8,210 nt of DNA from Betaproteobacteria bacterium (GTDB lineage Bacteria > Pseudomonadota > Gammaproteobacteria > Burkholderiales > SG8-39). The stretch covers positions 1 through 8,210 of the forward strand of contig JAOUGZ010000096.1 in the NCBI GenBank assembly GCA_029865405.1. Direction: 5' to 3'. Positions within the stretch are counted from its first letter, which is position 1. Each line of letters opens with the position of its first letter. The translations under genes were made by a program, and so were the position numbers. Below are positions 1 through 7,489 of the stretch, one piece after another. The notes below the pieces were generated by a model. The model was not told the origin of the DNA. It saw nothing but the letters and a program-made list of their open reading frames with translations, and made no database searches.

Positions 1-278
1 ATGCGCTGCGCGATCTGGTCCGCGTGCTGCTGCTCTTCATTGGCGTGCACGAGGAACTCGGCGGCCACCGCCTCGGCGTTGATGCCCGCGGCCATGAAGT
101 GATGGCGCCGGTAGCGCAGCACGCAGATGATCTCGGTGGCGAGGGCTTCGTTCAGCAGCTTGATGACCGTCTTGCGGTCGGCGCGGTAGCTCTCGGTGAC
201 CGCGCCCTGCTCGATGTGCTTGCGCGCACGGGCGCGCAAGGTCTTGACGTCGGTGAGGAACGGTTGCTTCTTGGCCAT
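1..278 (-). CDS. Ferritin-like domain protein (bacterioferritin-type), C-terminus cut off by the window edge
   Basis: The first 92 codons are visible; the reading frame runs off the left edge. Residues 1-30 form a charged N-terminal segment, followed by two helices of a four-helix ferritin-like bundle. The first helix (about 36-64) contains LLNEALATE, with E44 and E49. The second (about 67-92) contains [10 protein letters not shown], an ExxH pattern with E81, E82 and H85. Glutamates and histidines in this arrangement bind the diiron centre in ferritins, so iron storage or detoxification in the cytoplasm is the likely role. The ATG at 276-278 is preceded by AGGAG about 8 bases upstream, which fixes the start. 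Similar proteins of about 170 aa are commonly annotated as bacterioferritin in betaproteobacteria (recalled, not searched). The gene is divergent from ccoN and shares a 183-bp intergenic region with it. The haem-ligand region and remaining helices lie outside the window, so bacterioferritin cannot be separated from Dps-like or other ferritin-like proteins. Confidence 0.8.
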   Translation of the reverse strand, partial: MAKKQPFLTDVKTLRARARKHIEQGAVTESYRADRKTVIKLLNEALATEIICVLRYRRHHFMAAGINAEAVAAEFLVHANEEQQHADQIAQR

Positions 279-344
279 CTTGGGCTCCTGGACGAGGGGG
301 TACGCCTATTGCAGCGCGCGCCATACCCCATTACGAAGTTGATT

Positions 345-380
345 GCGCCAATCCCGATCATTCTTGTCGGCTATTGGCGC
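345..380. repeat. Interrupted palindrome in the divergent promoter region
   Basis: The arms GCGCCAAT (345-352) and ATTGGCGC (373-380) are a perfect 8-bp inverted repeat. Inside them lies a second inverted pair, CCGA (354-357) and TCGG (367-370), leaving a 9-nt centre. The left arm also sits inside a smaller dyad, GATTG-CGC-CAATC (341-353). The element lies just upstream of the FNR-type box and between the two divergent genes. It could be an operator for either gene, or a leader hairpin of the ferritin-like gene if that transcript starts beyond 380. No known regulator is recognised from the sequence. Confidence 0.45.
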
Positions 381-386
381 GCCGGC

Positions 387-400
387 TTGACGCAGGTCAA
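387..400. promoter_or_regulatory. FNR/FixK/Anr-type binding site upstream of ccoN
   Basis: The 14-bp site reads TTGAC-GCAG-GTCAA. It is perfectly symmetric in its outer five bases and matches the TTGA-N6-TCAA core of FNR-family regulators. The family consensus is TTGAT-N4-ATCAA. Its centre (393.5) lies about 40.5 bp upstream of the start point implied by the -10 element at 422-427, which is the class II activator spacing. cbb3 operons are classically controlled by FNR, Anr or FixK in response to low oxygen, so the location is as expected. The regulator itself is not in the window. Confidence 0.82.
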
Positions 401-421
401 GGGATGCCGCAGGCCGCTGTC

Positions 422-427
422 TAGCAT
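422..427 (+). promoter_or_regulatory. Probable -10 element of the cco operon promoter
   Basis: TAGCAT matches four of six bases of TATAAT and would give a transcription start near 434, about 28 bases before the ccoN ATG. The match alone is weak. It is supported by its position relative to the FNR-type box, which would take the place of a -35 element. Confidence 0.5.
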
Positions 428-461
428 CTCGCGGATAAGAAGCACAGGGAGGCCGGCCCGC

Positions 462-1886
462 ATGGCAAGCAGCGAAACCACCTACAACTACAAGGTCGTC
501 CGGCAGTTCTCGATTGCCACCGTCGTCTGGGGCGTGGTGGGGATGCTGGTCGGCGTGATCATCGCTGCGCAGCTGCTCTGGCCCGAGCTCAATCTCGGCA
601 TTCCCTGGCTGTCCTACGGGCGGCTGCGCCCGCTGCACACCAACGCCGTGATCTTCGCCTTCGGCGGCTCGGCGCTCTTCGCCACCTCCTACTACGCGGT
701 GCAGCGCACCTGCCATGCGCGCCTGTTCTCCGACGGCCTGGCCGCCTTCACCTTCTGGGGCTGGCAGGCGGTGATCGTGCTCGCCGCCATCACGCTGCCG
801 CTCGGCATCACCACCTCCAAGGAGTACGCGGAGCTCGAGTGGCCGATCGACGTGCTCATCGCGCTGGTGTGGGTGGCCTACGCCATCGTCTTCTTCGGCA
901 CGATCTGGAAGCGCAAAGTCCCGCACATCTACGTCGCCAACTGGTTCTTCGGCGCCTTCATCCTCACGGTGGCGCTGCTGCACATCGTGAACAGCGCGGC
1001 CATGCCGGTGACGTTCTGGAAGTCCTACTCGGCCTACGCCGGGGCGCAGGACGCGATGGTGCAGTGGTGGTACGGCCACAACGCGGTCGGCTTCTTCCTC
1101 ACCGCGGGGTTCCTGGGCATCATGTACTACTTCATCCCGAAGCAGGCCGGACGGCCGATCTACTCCTACCGCCTGTCGGTGGTGCACTTCTGGTCGCTGA
1201 TCTTCACCTACATGTGGGCCGGCCCGCACCACCTGCATTACACGGCGCTGCCCGACTGGGCGCAGTCGCTCGGCATGGTGTTCTCGCTCATCCTGCTCGC
1301 GCCCTCGTGGGGCGGGATGATCAACGGCATCATGACCTTGAGCGGCGCATGGCACAAGCTGCGCACCGACCCGATCCTCAAGTTCCTCATCGTCTCGCTC
1401 TCGTTCTACGGCATGAGCACGTTCGAGGGGCCGATGATGTCGATCAAGACGGTGAACGCGCTCTCGCACTATACCGACTGGACCATCGGCCACGTGCACA
1501 GCGGCGCGCTCGGCTGGGTGGGGCTGGTGTCGATGGGCGCGATGTACTACCTGATCCCGCGCCTGTTCGGCCGCACCGAGATGTACAGCGTGCGCCTGAT
1601 CAACGTGCATTTCTGGGTGGCCACCATCGGCATCGTGTTCTACATCGCCTCGATGTGGATCGCGGGCGTGATGCAGGGCCTGATGTGGCGCGCGGTGAGC
1701 GACGACGGCACGCTCACCTACACCTTCGTCGAGAGCGTGAAGGCGAGCTACCCCTTCTACGCCATCCGCTTGCTCGGCGGCGTGCTGTACCTCGCCGGCA
1801 TGCTGATCATGGCCTGGAACGTGGCGCGCACCGTGGCCGCCGGCCGCAGCGTCGAGGCGCCGATCCCGGCGCCCGCCTACGCCTGA
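462..1886 (+). CDS. ccoN: cbb3-type cytochrome c oxidase catalytic subunit I (CcoN)
   Basis: This 474-aa inner-membrane protein is the haem-copper subunit that reduces O2 to water and pumps protons. The ligand set is complete when placed against family knowledge from Pseudomonas stutzeri CcoN, offset by one residue. H59 and H346 would bind low-spin haem b, and H344 the high-spin haem b3. H206, H256 and H257 would bind CuB, and Y250 is the tyrosine cross-linked to H206. The motifs [16 protein letters not shown] and [10 protein letters not shown] are all present. The length is normal for the family, and the protein is hydrophobic throughout, consistent with 12 helices. The ATG at 462 is chosen because the conserved N-terminus begins there and AGGGAGG (446-452) sits 9 bases upstream. 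The frame stays open back to about position 24, but that part is antisense to the ferritin-like gene. First gene of the cco operon; ccoO follows after 10 bp. No defect seen. Confidence 0.97.
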   Translation: MASSETTYNYKVVRQFSIATVVWGVVGMLVGVIIAAQLLWPELNLGIPWLSYGRLRPLHTNAVIFAFGGSALFATSYYAVQRTCHARLFSDGLAAFTFWGWQAVIVLAAITLPLGITTSKEYAELEWPIDVLIALVWVAYAIVFFGTIWKRKVPHIYVANWFFGAFILTVALLHIVNSAAMPVTFWKSYSAYAGAQDAMVQWWYGHNAVGFFLTAGFLGIMYYFIPKQAGRPIYSYRLSVVHFWSLIFTYMWAGPHHLHYTALPDWAQSLGMVFSLILLAPSWGGMINGIMTLSGAWHKLRTDPILKFLIVSLSFYGMSTFEGPMMSIKTVNALSHYTDWTIGHVHSGALGWVGLVSMGAMYYLIPRLFGRTEMYSVRLINVHFWVATIGIVFYIASMWIAGVMQGLMWRAVSDDGTLTYTFVESVKASYPFYAIRLLGGVLYLAGMLIMAWNVARTVAAGRSVEAPIPAPAYA

Positions 1887-1896
1887 GGCGCGCGCG

Positions 1897-2514
1897 ATGA
1901 AACTCAATCACGACATGATCGAGCGCAACCAGGCGCTGCTCATCATCCTGGTGATCCTGGTGGTGGCGGTCGGCGGCCTGGTCGAGATCGTGCCGCTGTA
2001 CTTCCAGAAGTACGTCACCGAGCCGGTGGCGGGCCTGAAGCCCTACAGCGCGCTGCAGCTCACCGGGCGCGACGTCTACGTGCGCGAGGGCTGCTACAAC
2101 TGCCACTCGCAGATGGTGCGGCCGTTCCGCGCCGAGGTCGAGCGCTACGGGCGCTACTCGGTGGCGGGCGAGTTCGTCTACGACCGCCCGTTCCAGTGGG
2201 GCTCGAAGCGCACCGGCCCCGACCTGCACCGCGTCGGCGGGCGCTACTCGGACGAATGGCACCGCCTGCACCTTCTCAACCCGCGCGACCTGGTGCCCGA
2301 GTCCAACATGCCGGCCTACCCGTGGCTGGCACGCGACGCGGCCAACGCGGCCGACATCGGCGCCAAGATGCGCGCGCTGCGCGCGCTCGGCACGCCGTAC
2401 ACCGACGCGGAGATCGCGCAGGCGCCCGAGGCGCTGAAGGACAAGACCGAAATGGACGCGCTCATCGCCTACCTGCAGGTGCTCGGCACCGCGGGCCGCA
2501 CGGGCGCGAAATAG
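1897..2514 (+). CDS. ccoO: cbb3-type oxidase monohaem cytochrome c subunit II (CcoO)
   Basis: This 205-aa membrane-anchored cytochrome c passes electrons from CcoP to the haems of CcoN. Residues 13-32 form a single N-terminal membrane anchor, with the rest in the periplasm. The haem site is CYNCH (C66, C69, H70), followed by the family signature SQMVRPF. The segment [16 protein letters not shown] and the loop ESNMPAYPW, with M138 as likely sixth ligand, are typical of CcoO. The ATG at 1897 lies 10 bp after the ccoN stop; the GAGG at 1885-1888, overlapping that stop codon, can act as ribosome binding site. Length and residues are normal for the family. It is separated from ccoQ by 10 bp and clearly belongs to the same transcript. 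Confidence 0.97.
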   Translation: MKLNHDMIERNQALLIILVILVVAVGGLVEIVPLYFQKYVTEPVAGLKPYSALQLTGRDVYVREGCYNCHSQMVRPFRAEVERYGRYSVAGEFVYDRPFQWGSKRTGPDLHRVGGRYSDEWHRLHLLNPRDLVPESNMPAYPWLARDAANAADIGAKMRALRALGTPYTDAEIAQAPEALKDKTEMDALIAYLQVLGTAGRTGAK

Positions 2515-2524
2515 GAAACACGCC

Positions 2525-2668
2525 ATGGACATCAACCTGATTCGCGGCCTGGTGACGGCGGCGGCGCTCGTCGCCTTCCTCGGCATCGTCTGGTGGGCGT
2601 ACTCGCCGGCGCGCAAGCAGCGCCTGGAAGACGCCGGGCGCAGCGTTCTCGAGGAGCCCGACCGATGA
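2525..2668 (+). CDS. ccoQ: cbb3-type oxidase small subunit (CcoQ/FixQ)
   Basis: This is a 47-aa protein starting MDINLIRG and ending in a charged tail, LEEPDR. It has one membrane helix at about residues 5-26 (rich in A, V and L and ending WWAY) and a short basic then acidic cytoplasmic end. That is the usual build of CcoQ, which stabilises the interaction of CcoP with the CcoNO core. Its position between ccoO and ccoP is the standard one. AGGA at 2513-2516 is placed 8 bases before the ATG. The stop codon overlaps the ccoP start as ATGA (2665-2668), suggesting coupled translation. The sequence of CcoQ is poorly conserved, so the call rests mainly on size, topology and position. Confidence 0.9.
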   Translation: MDINLIRGLVTAAALVAFLGIVWWAYSPARKQRLEDAGRSVLEEPDR

Positions 2669-3560
2669 ACGAGTTCACCAGCAGCTTCTGGGACCTCTAC
2701 ATCTCGGTCATTACCATCGTGTCGATCCTCGCCTGCGGCCTGCTGATGCTGGGCCAGAGCAAGCGCCGCGTGCCCGGCGGCCAGGCCGAGACCACCGGCC
2801 ACACCTGGGACGAGGACCTCGGCGAATACAACAACCCGCTGCCGCGCTGGTGGATGTGGCTGTTCTGGATCACGATCGTGTTCGGCCTCGCCTACCTTGC
2901 GCTGTACCCGGGGCTGGGCAGCTACAAGGGCCTGTGGCAGTGGACGCAGGTGTCGCAGCTCGAGGCGGAGACCGCGCGGCACGAGGAGAAGTTCGGGCCG
3001 CTGTACGAGCGCTATGCGCAGATGGACCTGAACGCGCTCGCCGCCGAGCCGCGGGCGCTCGCCATCGGGCAGAAGCTGTTCCTCAACAACTGCGCGCAGT
3101 GCCACGCCTCCGACGGCGCCGGCTCGCGCGGCTTTCCCGACCTCACCGACCGCGACTGGCTCTGGGGCGGCACGCCCGAGGCGGTGAAGGCGAGCATCGC
3201 GCAGGGCCGCACCGGCGTCATGCCGCCGATGGGCCCGGCGCTGGGCGAGCAGGGCACCAAGGACGCGGCGCACTACGTGATGTCGCTCGCGGGCCTCGCG
3301 CACGACAGCGTGCGCGCGGCGCGCGGCAAGCCGCTCTTCGCGCAGAGCTGCGCCGCCTGCCACGGCGCCGACGGCACGGGCAACCCGCTGCTCGGCGCGC
3401 CCAACCTCGCCGACAAGACCTGGCTCTACGGCGCCGCCGAGCCGGTGATCATCGAGACCATTACCCGTGGGCGCATGAACCAGATGCCGGCGCACAAGGA
3501 GCTGCTCGGCGACTCGAGGATCCACCTGCTCACCGCGTACGTGCTGTCGCTGTCGCAGCA

Positions 3561-3564
<4 letters not shown>
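2665..3564 (+). CDS. ccoP: cbb3-type oxidase dihaem cytochrome c subunit III (CcoP)
   Basis: This 299-aa subunit receives electrons from soluble or membrane cytochromes and hands them to CcoO. Two membrane helices are visible, at about residues 11-30 and 62-82, joined by a loop containing TTGHTWDEDLGEYNNPLP; this is a CcoP signature just before the second helix. Two cytochrome c domains follow. The first has CAQCH (C143, C146, H147) with candidate sixth ligand M186 or M189 in VMPPMG. The second has CAACH (C229, C232, H233) with M271 or M274 in RMNQMPAH. The start overlaps the ccoQ stop by 4 bp; GAGGAG (2651-2656), inside ccoQ, is its ribosome binding site. The two-helix form matches that in Pseudomonas-type enzymes; other bacteria have a single-helix CcoP. 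No defect seen. Confidence 0.97.
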
Positions 3565-4952
<1,388 letters not shown>

Positions 4953-4956
4953 GGCC

Positions 4957-5388
4957 ATGACCCCCTGGTACAGAGAACCCTGGACCTGGTTCCTGATCGC
5001 GCCGCCGGCCGCGGCGGTGCTCGCGGGCGTCGCCACGATCTGGATCGCGCTCGCGAGCGCCGACGGCCTGGTCGCCGAGGACTATTACAAGCAGGGTCTC
5101 GGCATCAACAAGGTGCTCGCGCGCGAAGAGCGCGCGCGGCAGCTCGGCATCGCGGCGCGGATCGAGATCGGCGAAGGGCGCGTGCGCGTGCGGCTCGAGG
5201 GCGCGTCGCCACCGGCGCTCTTCGTGCACCTCGCGCACCGCACGCGCGCGGGGTTCGACCAGCGGCTGCGCCTCGTGCCCGTCGCCGGCGTCTACGAGGC
5301 CGAGATGGGACCGCTCGCGCCGGGCGGCTGGCGCGCCCATATCGAGGACCCGCGGGGCGAGTGGCGCATCACCCAGGAGGCCCTATGA
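4957..5388 (+). CDS. ccoH: CcoH/FixH family cbb3 oxidase assembly protein
   Basis: This 143-aa protein has one N-terminal membrane helix (about residues 11-33) followed by the FixH signature EDYYKQGLGINK (residues 41-52) and a beta-rich periplasmic domain. CcoH is needed for stable assembly of cbb3 oxidase and associates with the CcoNOQP complex (family knowledge). The ATG is 4 bp after the ccoG stop. A GAGG (4951-4954) overlaps that stop, but its spacing to the ATG is only 2 bases, which is short. The end overlaps the next gene as ATGA (5385-5388). The length is slightly on the short side for the family, with no sign of truncation. Confidence 0.93.
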   Translation: MTPWYREPWTWFLIAPPAAAVLAGVATIWIALASADGLVAEDYYKQGLGINKVLAREERARQLGIAARIEIGEGRVRVRLEGASPPALFVHLAHRTRAGFDQRLRLVPVAGVYEAEMGPLAPGGWRAHIEDPRGEWRITQEAL

Positions 5389-5615
5389 AGCTCGCAGTCT
5401 GGATCTTGTGGCCCTCGTTCATCGTCGCCGGCATCGGCGAGGTGATCTTCTTCACCGTATTCGACCCGCAGGAGCTGTATCTGTTCGGCGAGCCGAGCAC
5501 GCTCAGCCGTCTCGGCGCGTATACCATCGGCTTCTTCCTGTGCTGGGCGTTCGCCGCGTCGTCCAGCGCCTTCACCTGCTACCTGCAGCGCGGCGCGAAG
5601 GAGGTCAACCGATGA
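5385..5615 (+). CDS. Small two-helix membrane protein of the cco operon, function unknown
   Basis: This is a 76-aa protein with two predicted membrane helices, at about residues 4-26 and 44-67, joined by a short loop with DPQELYLFGEP. The first helix contains a buried glutamate (E19); the second contains C53, C65 and a run of serines (59-61). The C-terminus (QRGAKEVNR) is basic. The start is supported by AGGAGG at 5375-5380 and by ATGA overlap with ccoH; the stop overlaps the cytochrome gene in the same way. I recall similar short membrane proteins after ccoG/ccoH in betaproteobacteria, annotated as hypothetical, but this was not searched. Position suggests a role in cbb3 assembly, stability, or anchoring of the following cytochrome. 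It is not CcoS: length and sequence do not match, and the basic tail is unlike CcoS. No function can be assigned from sequence. Confidence 0.85.
   Translation: MKLAVWILWPSFIVAGIGEVIFFTVFDPQELYLFGEPSTLSRLGAYTIGFFLCWAFAASSSAFTCYLQRGAKEVNR
5598..5605 (+). promoter_or_regulatory. Full-consensus Shine-Dalgarno site for the small cytochrome gene
   Basis: AAGGAGGT lies 6 bases before the ATG at 5612 and inside the end of the 76-aa gene. It is by far the best ribosome binding site in the operon and fixes the start of the cytochrome. It also suggests strong initiation independent of upstream translation. Confidence 0.75.
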
Positions 5616-5887
5616 AACAGCTGCTCGTGCTGCTCGTGTGCGTCAGCCTGCCCGCGACGGCGCAGGATGCGGGCCGCGGCAGGCTGCTCTACCAGACCCA
5701 TTGCGGCGGTTGCCACTACGAGCGCGTGCACCAGCGCGAGCGGGACAAGTCGCTGGTCAAGTCGCTGTCGGACCTGCGCGACCAGGTGGCGCGCCGCGCA
5801 GCGCTCACCGGGCATGCGTTCACGCTGAGCGACCTCGAGGACATCGCCGAATACCTCAACCGCTCGCACTACCGGCTGGCGCGGTAG
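5612..5887 (+). CDS. Small exported monohaem c-type cytochrome lacking methionine
   Basis: The product is 91 aa. Residues 1-17 form a Sec signal peptide (KQLLVLLVCVSL core, cleavage likely after ATA before Q18). The mature protein is about 74 aa, with one haem attachment site CGGCH (C31, C34, H35) close to the N-terminus, preceded by the class I cytochrome helix pattern GRGRLLYQTH. The C-terminal part LSDLEDIAEYLNRSHY resembles the last helix of class I cytochromes c. No methionine follows the start codon, so the usual Met sixth ligand is absent. H40, H68 and H86 are the remaining candidates apart from H30 beside the haem site. The centre (36-62) is strongly charged. The gene overlaps the preceding one by 4 bp and has a perfect Shine-Dalgarno site, so it is the last gene of the cco operon. 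It may donate electrons to CcoP, serve another periplasmic redox step, or sense gas or redox state; none is proven. Its 3' end overlaps convergent glgA by 32 bp. Confidence 0.9.
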   Translation: MKQLLVLLVCVSLPATAQDAGRGRLLYQTHCGGCHYERVHQRERDKSLVKSLSDLRDQVARRAALTGHAFTLSDLEDIAEYLNRSHYRLAR

Positions 5888-7370
5888 CGCTCGCAGCGGC
5901 GTACAGCCGCAGGTACTCGAGCGCCGGCCGCTCCCAGCTGTAGTCGCCGCGCATCGCGCGCTCGCGCATCGCGCCCCACGTGCCAGGCTGGTGCTCGTAT
6001 GTCGCCAGGCAGCGCCCCAGGGCAGCCTGCAGGTCCTCGCCGGCGGGCGCCTCGAACATGAAGCCGTTGTCGCCTTCGCTTACCGTGTCGGCAAGTCCAC
6101 CGGTGCGGCGCACCACCGGCAGCGCCCCGTAGCGCATCGCGATCTTGTGCGCGAGGCCGCAGGGCTCGTAACGCGAGCCGTGCAGCAGCACGTCCGCGCC
6201 GGCCTGCAGCCGGTGCTCGTCGTCCTCGGCATAGGCGATGCGCACCGAAACGCGTCCGCGAAAATGCGGCGCCAGGTCCTGGAAGCCGCGCTCGAGCGCG
6301 CGCTCGCCCGTGCCGAGCAGCGCGAACTGCAGGCGCGGGTGGGCAGCGAGCAGCGCCGGCAGCCGCTCGAGCGTCACGTCGGCCATCTTCTGCCAGGTGA
6401 TGCGGCTGGCGAAGGCGACGAGCGGCGCCTGCGGATCGGCCGCGAGGCCGAGCTCGGCCTGCAACGCCGCCTTGCACGCGGCCTTGCCCTGCGGCGCGTC
6501 CGCGGAATAGTGCGCGGCGATGCCGTCGGCACGGCGAGGATCCCAGAGCTCGGTGTCGATGCCGTTCAGGATGCCCACGAGGTCGCCCGCGCGCTGCTCG
6601 AACAGGCCTTCCATGCCGCAGCCGTACTCGGGCGTGCGCAGCTCGCGCGCGTAGGTGGGGCTCACGGTGTTGACGCGATCCGCGTAGCGCACGCCCGCCT
6701 TGAGGAACGAGATCCGCCCCCAGAACTCCAGCGCCTCGGGCGAGAGCGCCTCGCCCGGCAGCCCGAGCTGCTGTGCGTGCTCGGTGGGGAAGTTGCCCTG
6801 GAAGGCGGCGTTGTGAACGGTGAACAGCGTGCGCGGACGCGGCAGCGCGCTGCGGCCGACGAGGTAGGGCGCGAGCCCGGTCTGCCAGTCGTGGCAATGC
6901 AGCGCATCGGGCCGCCAAGCGCCATGCGCCTCGCCGCGCGCAATGCGCGCTGCGGCGTGCGCGAGCAGCCCGAAGCGCAGCCAGTTGTCCGGCCAGTCCC
7001 CGCCGTTCGCGTCCAGGTAGGGCGTACCGGGGCGCCGGTACAGCGCCGGGCAGTCGAGCAGCCACACCGGCAATGCGGAATCGGGCATCGTGCCCTCGAT
7101 CAGGCGGGGCGCGGGCACGCCCAGCATCTCGCCCAGGTGCGCAACCGTTCGTGGCCCCCGCAGCCGGTCGAGCGCCGATTCGTAGGCCGGCATGAGCAAG
7201 CGCACGTCGGCGCCGTACCGCGCCAGCGCACGCGGCAGCGCCGCGCACACGTCCGCGAGCCCGCCCGTCTTGGCGAGCGGATGGATCTCGGAGGAAACGA
7301 GGAGCACGCGCGGGCCGGTTCCCGGCCCGCCCGCCCGCTTTGCGGCCGCACGCGTGGCGCTCGCGCGCAT
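5856..7370 (-). CDS. glgA: Glycogen synthase (ADP-glucose type, GT5)
   Basis: This 504-aa cytoplasmic enzyme transfers glucose from ADP-glucose to the growing alpha-1,4-glucan. The N-terminal catalytic domain has KTGGLADV (K34-V41), HCHDWQTG (158-165) and FTVHNAAFQG (183-192), followed by VNTVSPTYARE (233-243) and ILNGID (267-272). The C-terminal GT-B half has SRITWQK, with R323 and K328 matching the sugar-nucleotide phosphate-binding residues of E. coli GlgA. It also has SRYEPCGL, with E402 and C404, and RRTGGLADTV (421-430). About 18 extra N-terminal residues precede the conserved core. The ATG at 7368-7370 is supported by GGAGG (7376-7380) 5 bases upstream. Two positions differ from the E. 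coli pattern: QKM replaces QKG, and GLAH replaces GLTQ. The gene follows the phosphorylase gene after 118 bp on the same strand and converges on the cytochrome gene with a 32-bp overlap. Confidence 0.96.
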   Translation of the reverse strand: MRASATRAAAKRAGGPGTGPRVLLVSSEIHPLAKTGGLADVCAALPRALARYGADVRLLMPAYESALDRLRGPRTVAHLGEMLGVPAPRLIEGTMPDSALPVWLLDCPALYRRPGTPYLDANGGDWPDNWLRFGLLAHAAARIARGEAHGAWRPDALHCHDWQTGLAPYLVGRSALPRPRTLFTVHNAAFQGNFPTEHAQQLGLPGEALSPEALEFWGRISFLKAGVRYADRVNTVSPTYARELRTPEYGCGMEGLFEQRAGDLVGILNGIDTELWDPRRADGIAAHYSADAPQGKAACKAALQAELGLAADPQAPLVAFASRITWQKMADVTLERLPALLAAHPRLQFALLGTGERALERGFQDLAPHFRGRVSVRIAYAEDDEHRLQAGADVLLHGSRYEPCGLAHKIAMRYGALPVVRRTGGLADTVSEGDNGFMFEAPAGEDLQAALGRCLATYEHQPGTWGAMRERAMRGDYSWERPALEYLRLYAAASATAPAGSASG

Positions 7371-7489
7371 CCAAGCCTCCAGTGGGCAAAATTCTAGTCT
7401 CTGCGGGCGGGCGCCTGCTGCGCCAGATCAAAGCGCCATGCCGCCGGCGGTCGAACGGATAAATGCGGCGCCGCGCGATGCGCGCCGCG

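Noticed and set aside
339..352. Possible second FNR box beginning TTGAT at 339
   Set aside because: Only the first half-site fits; the second half (CCAAT) matches one of five consensus positions. The sequence is better explained by the palindrome at 345-380.
24..461. N-terminal extension of the ccoN reading frame back to position 24
   Set aside because: This part is antisense to the ferritin-like gene and covers the FNR-type box. The conserved CcoN start with a good ribosome binding site is at 462, giving the normal family length.
306..1907. Long minus-strand open frame opposite ccoN, and similar ones opposite ccoO-ccoP (1807-3525) and ccoG (3426-5036)
   Set aside because: They are rich in R, H, A, E and V with no recognisable domain, and mirror well-supported genes on the other strand. 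Such frames are common in GC-rich coding DNA.
5896..5910. Small hairpin GCGGC-GTACA-GCCGC just after the cytochrome stop, as terminator of the cco operon
   Set aside because: The stem is only 5 bp, there is no T-run after it, and it lies inside glgA coding sequence.
7391..7396. TAGAAT on the minus strand as a glgA -10 element
   Set aside because: The hexamer is good, but no -35-like sequence occurs at the right distance and the implied leader is only about 14 bases. It remains possible but unsupported.
7465..7487. GC-rich dyads after the phosphorylase stop as a terminator
   Set aside because: Only 5-bp stems are found, with no more than three T residues following on the minus strand; such dyads are expected by chance at this base composition.
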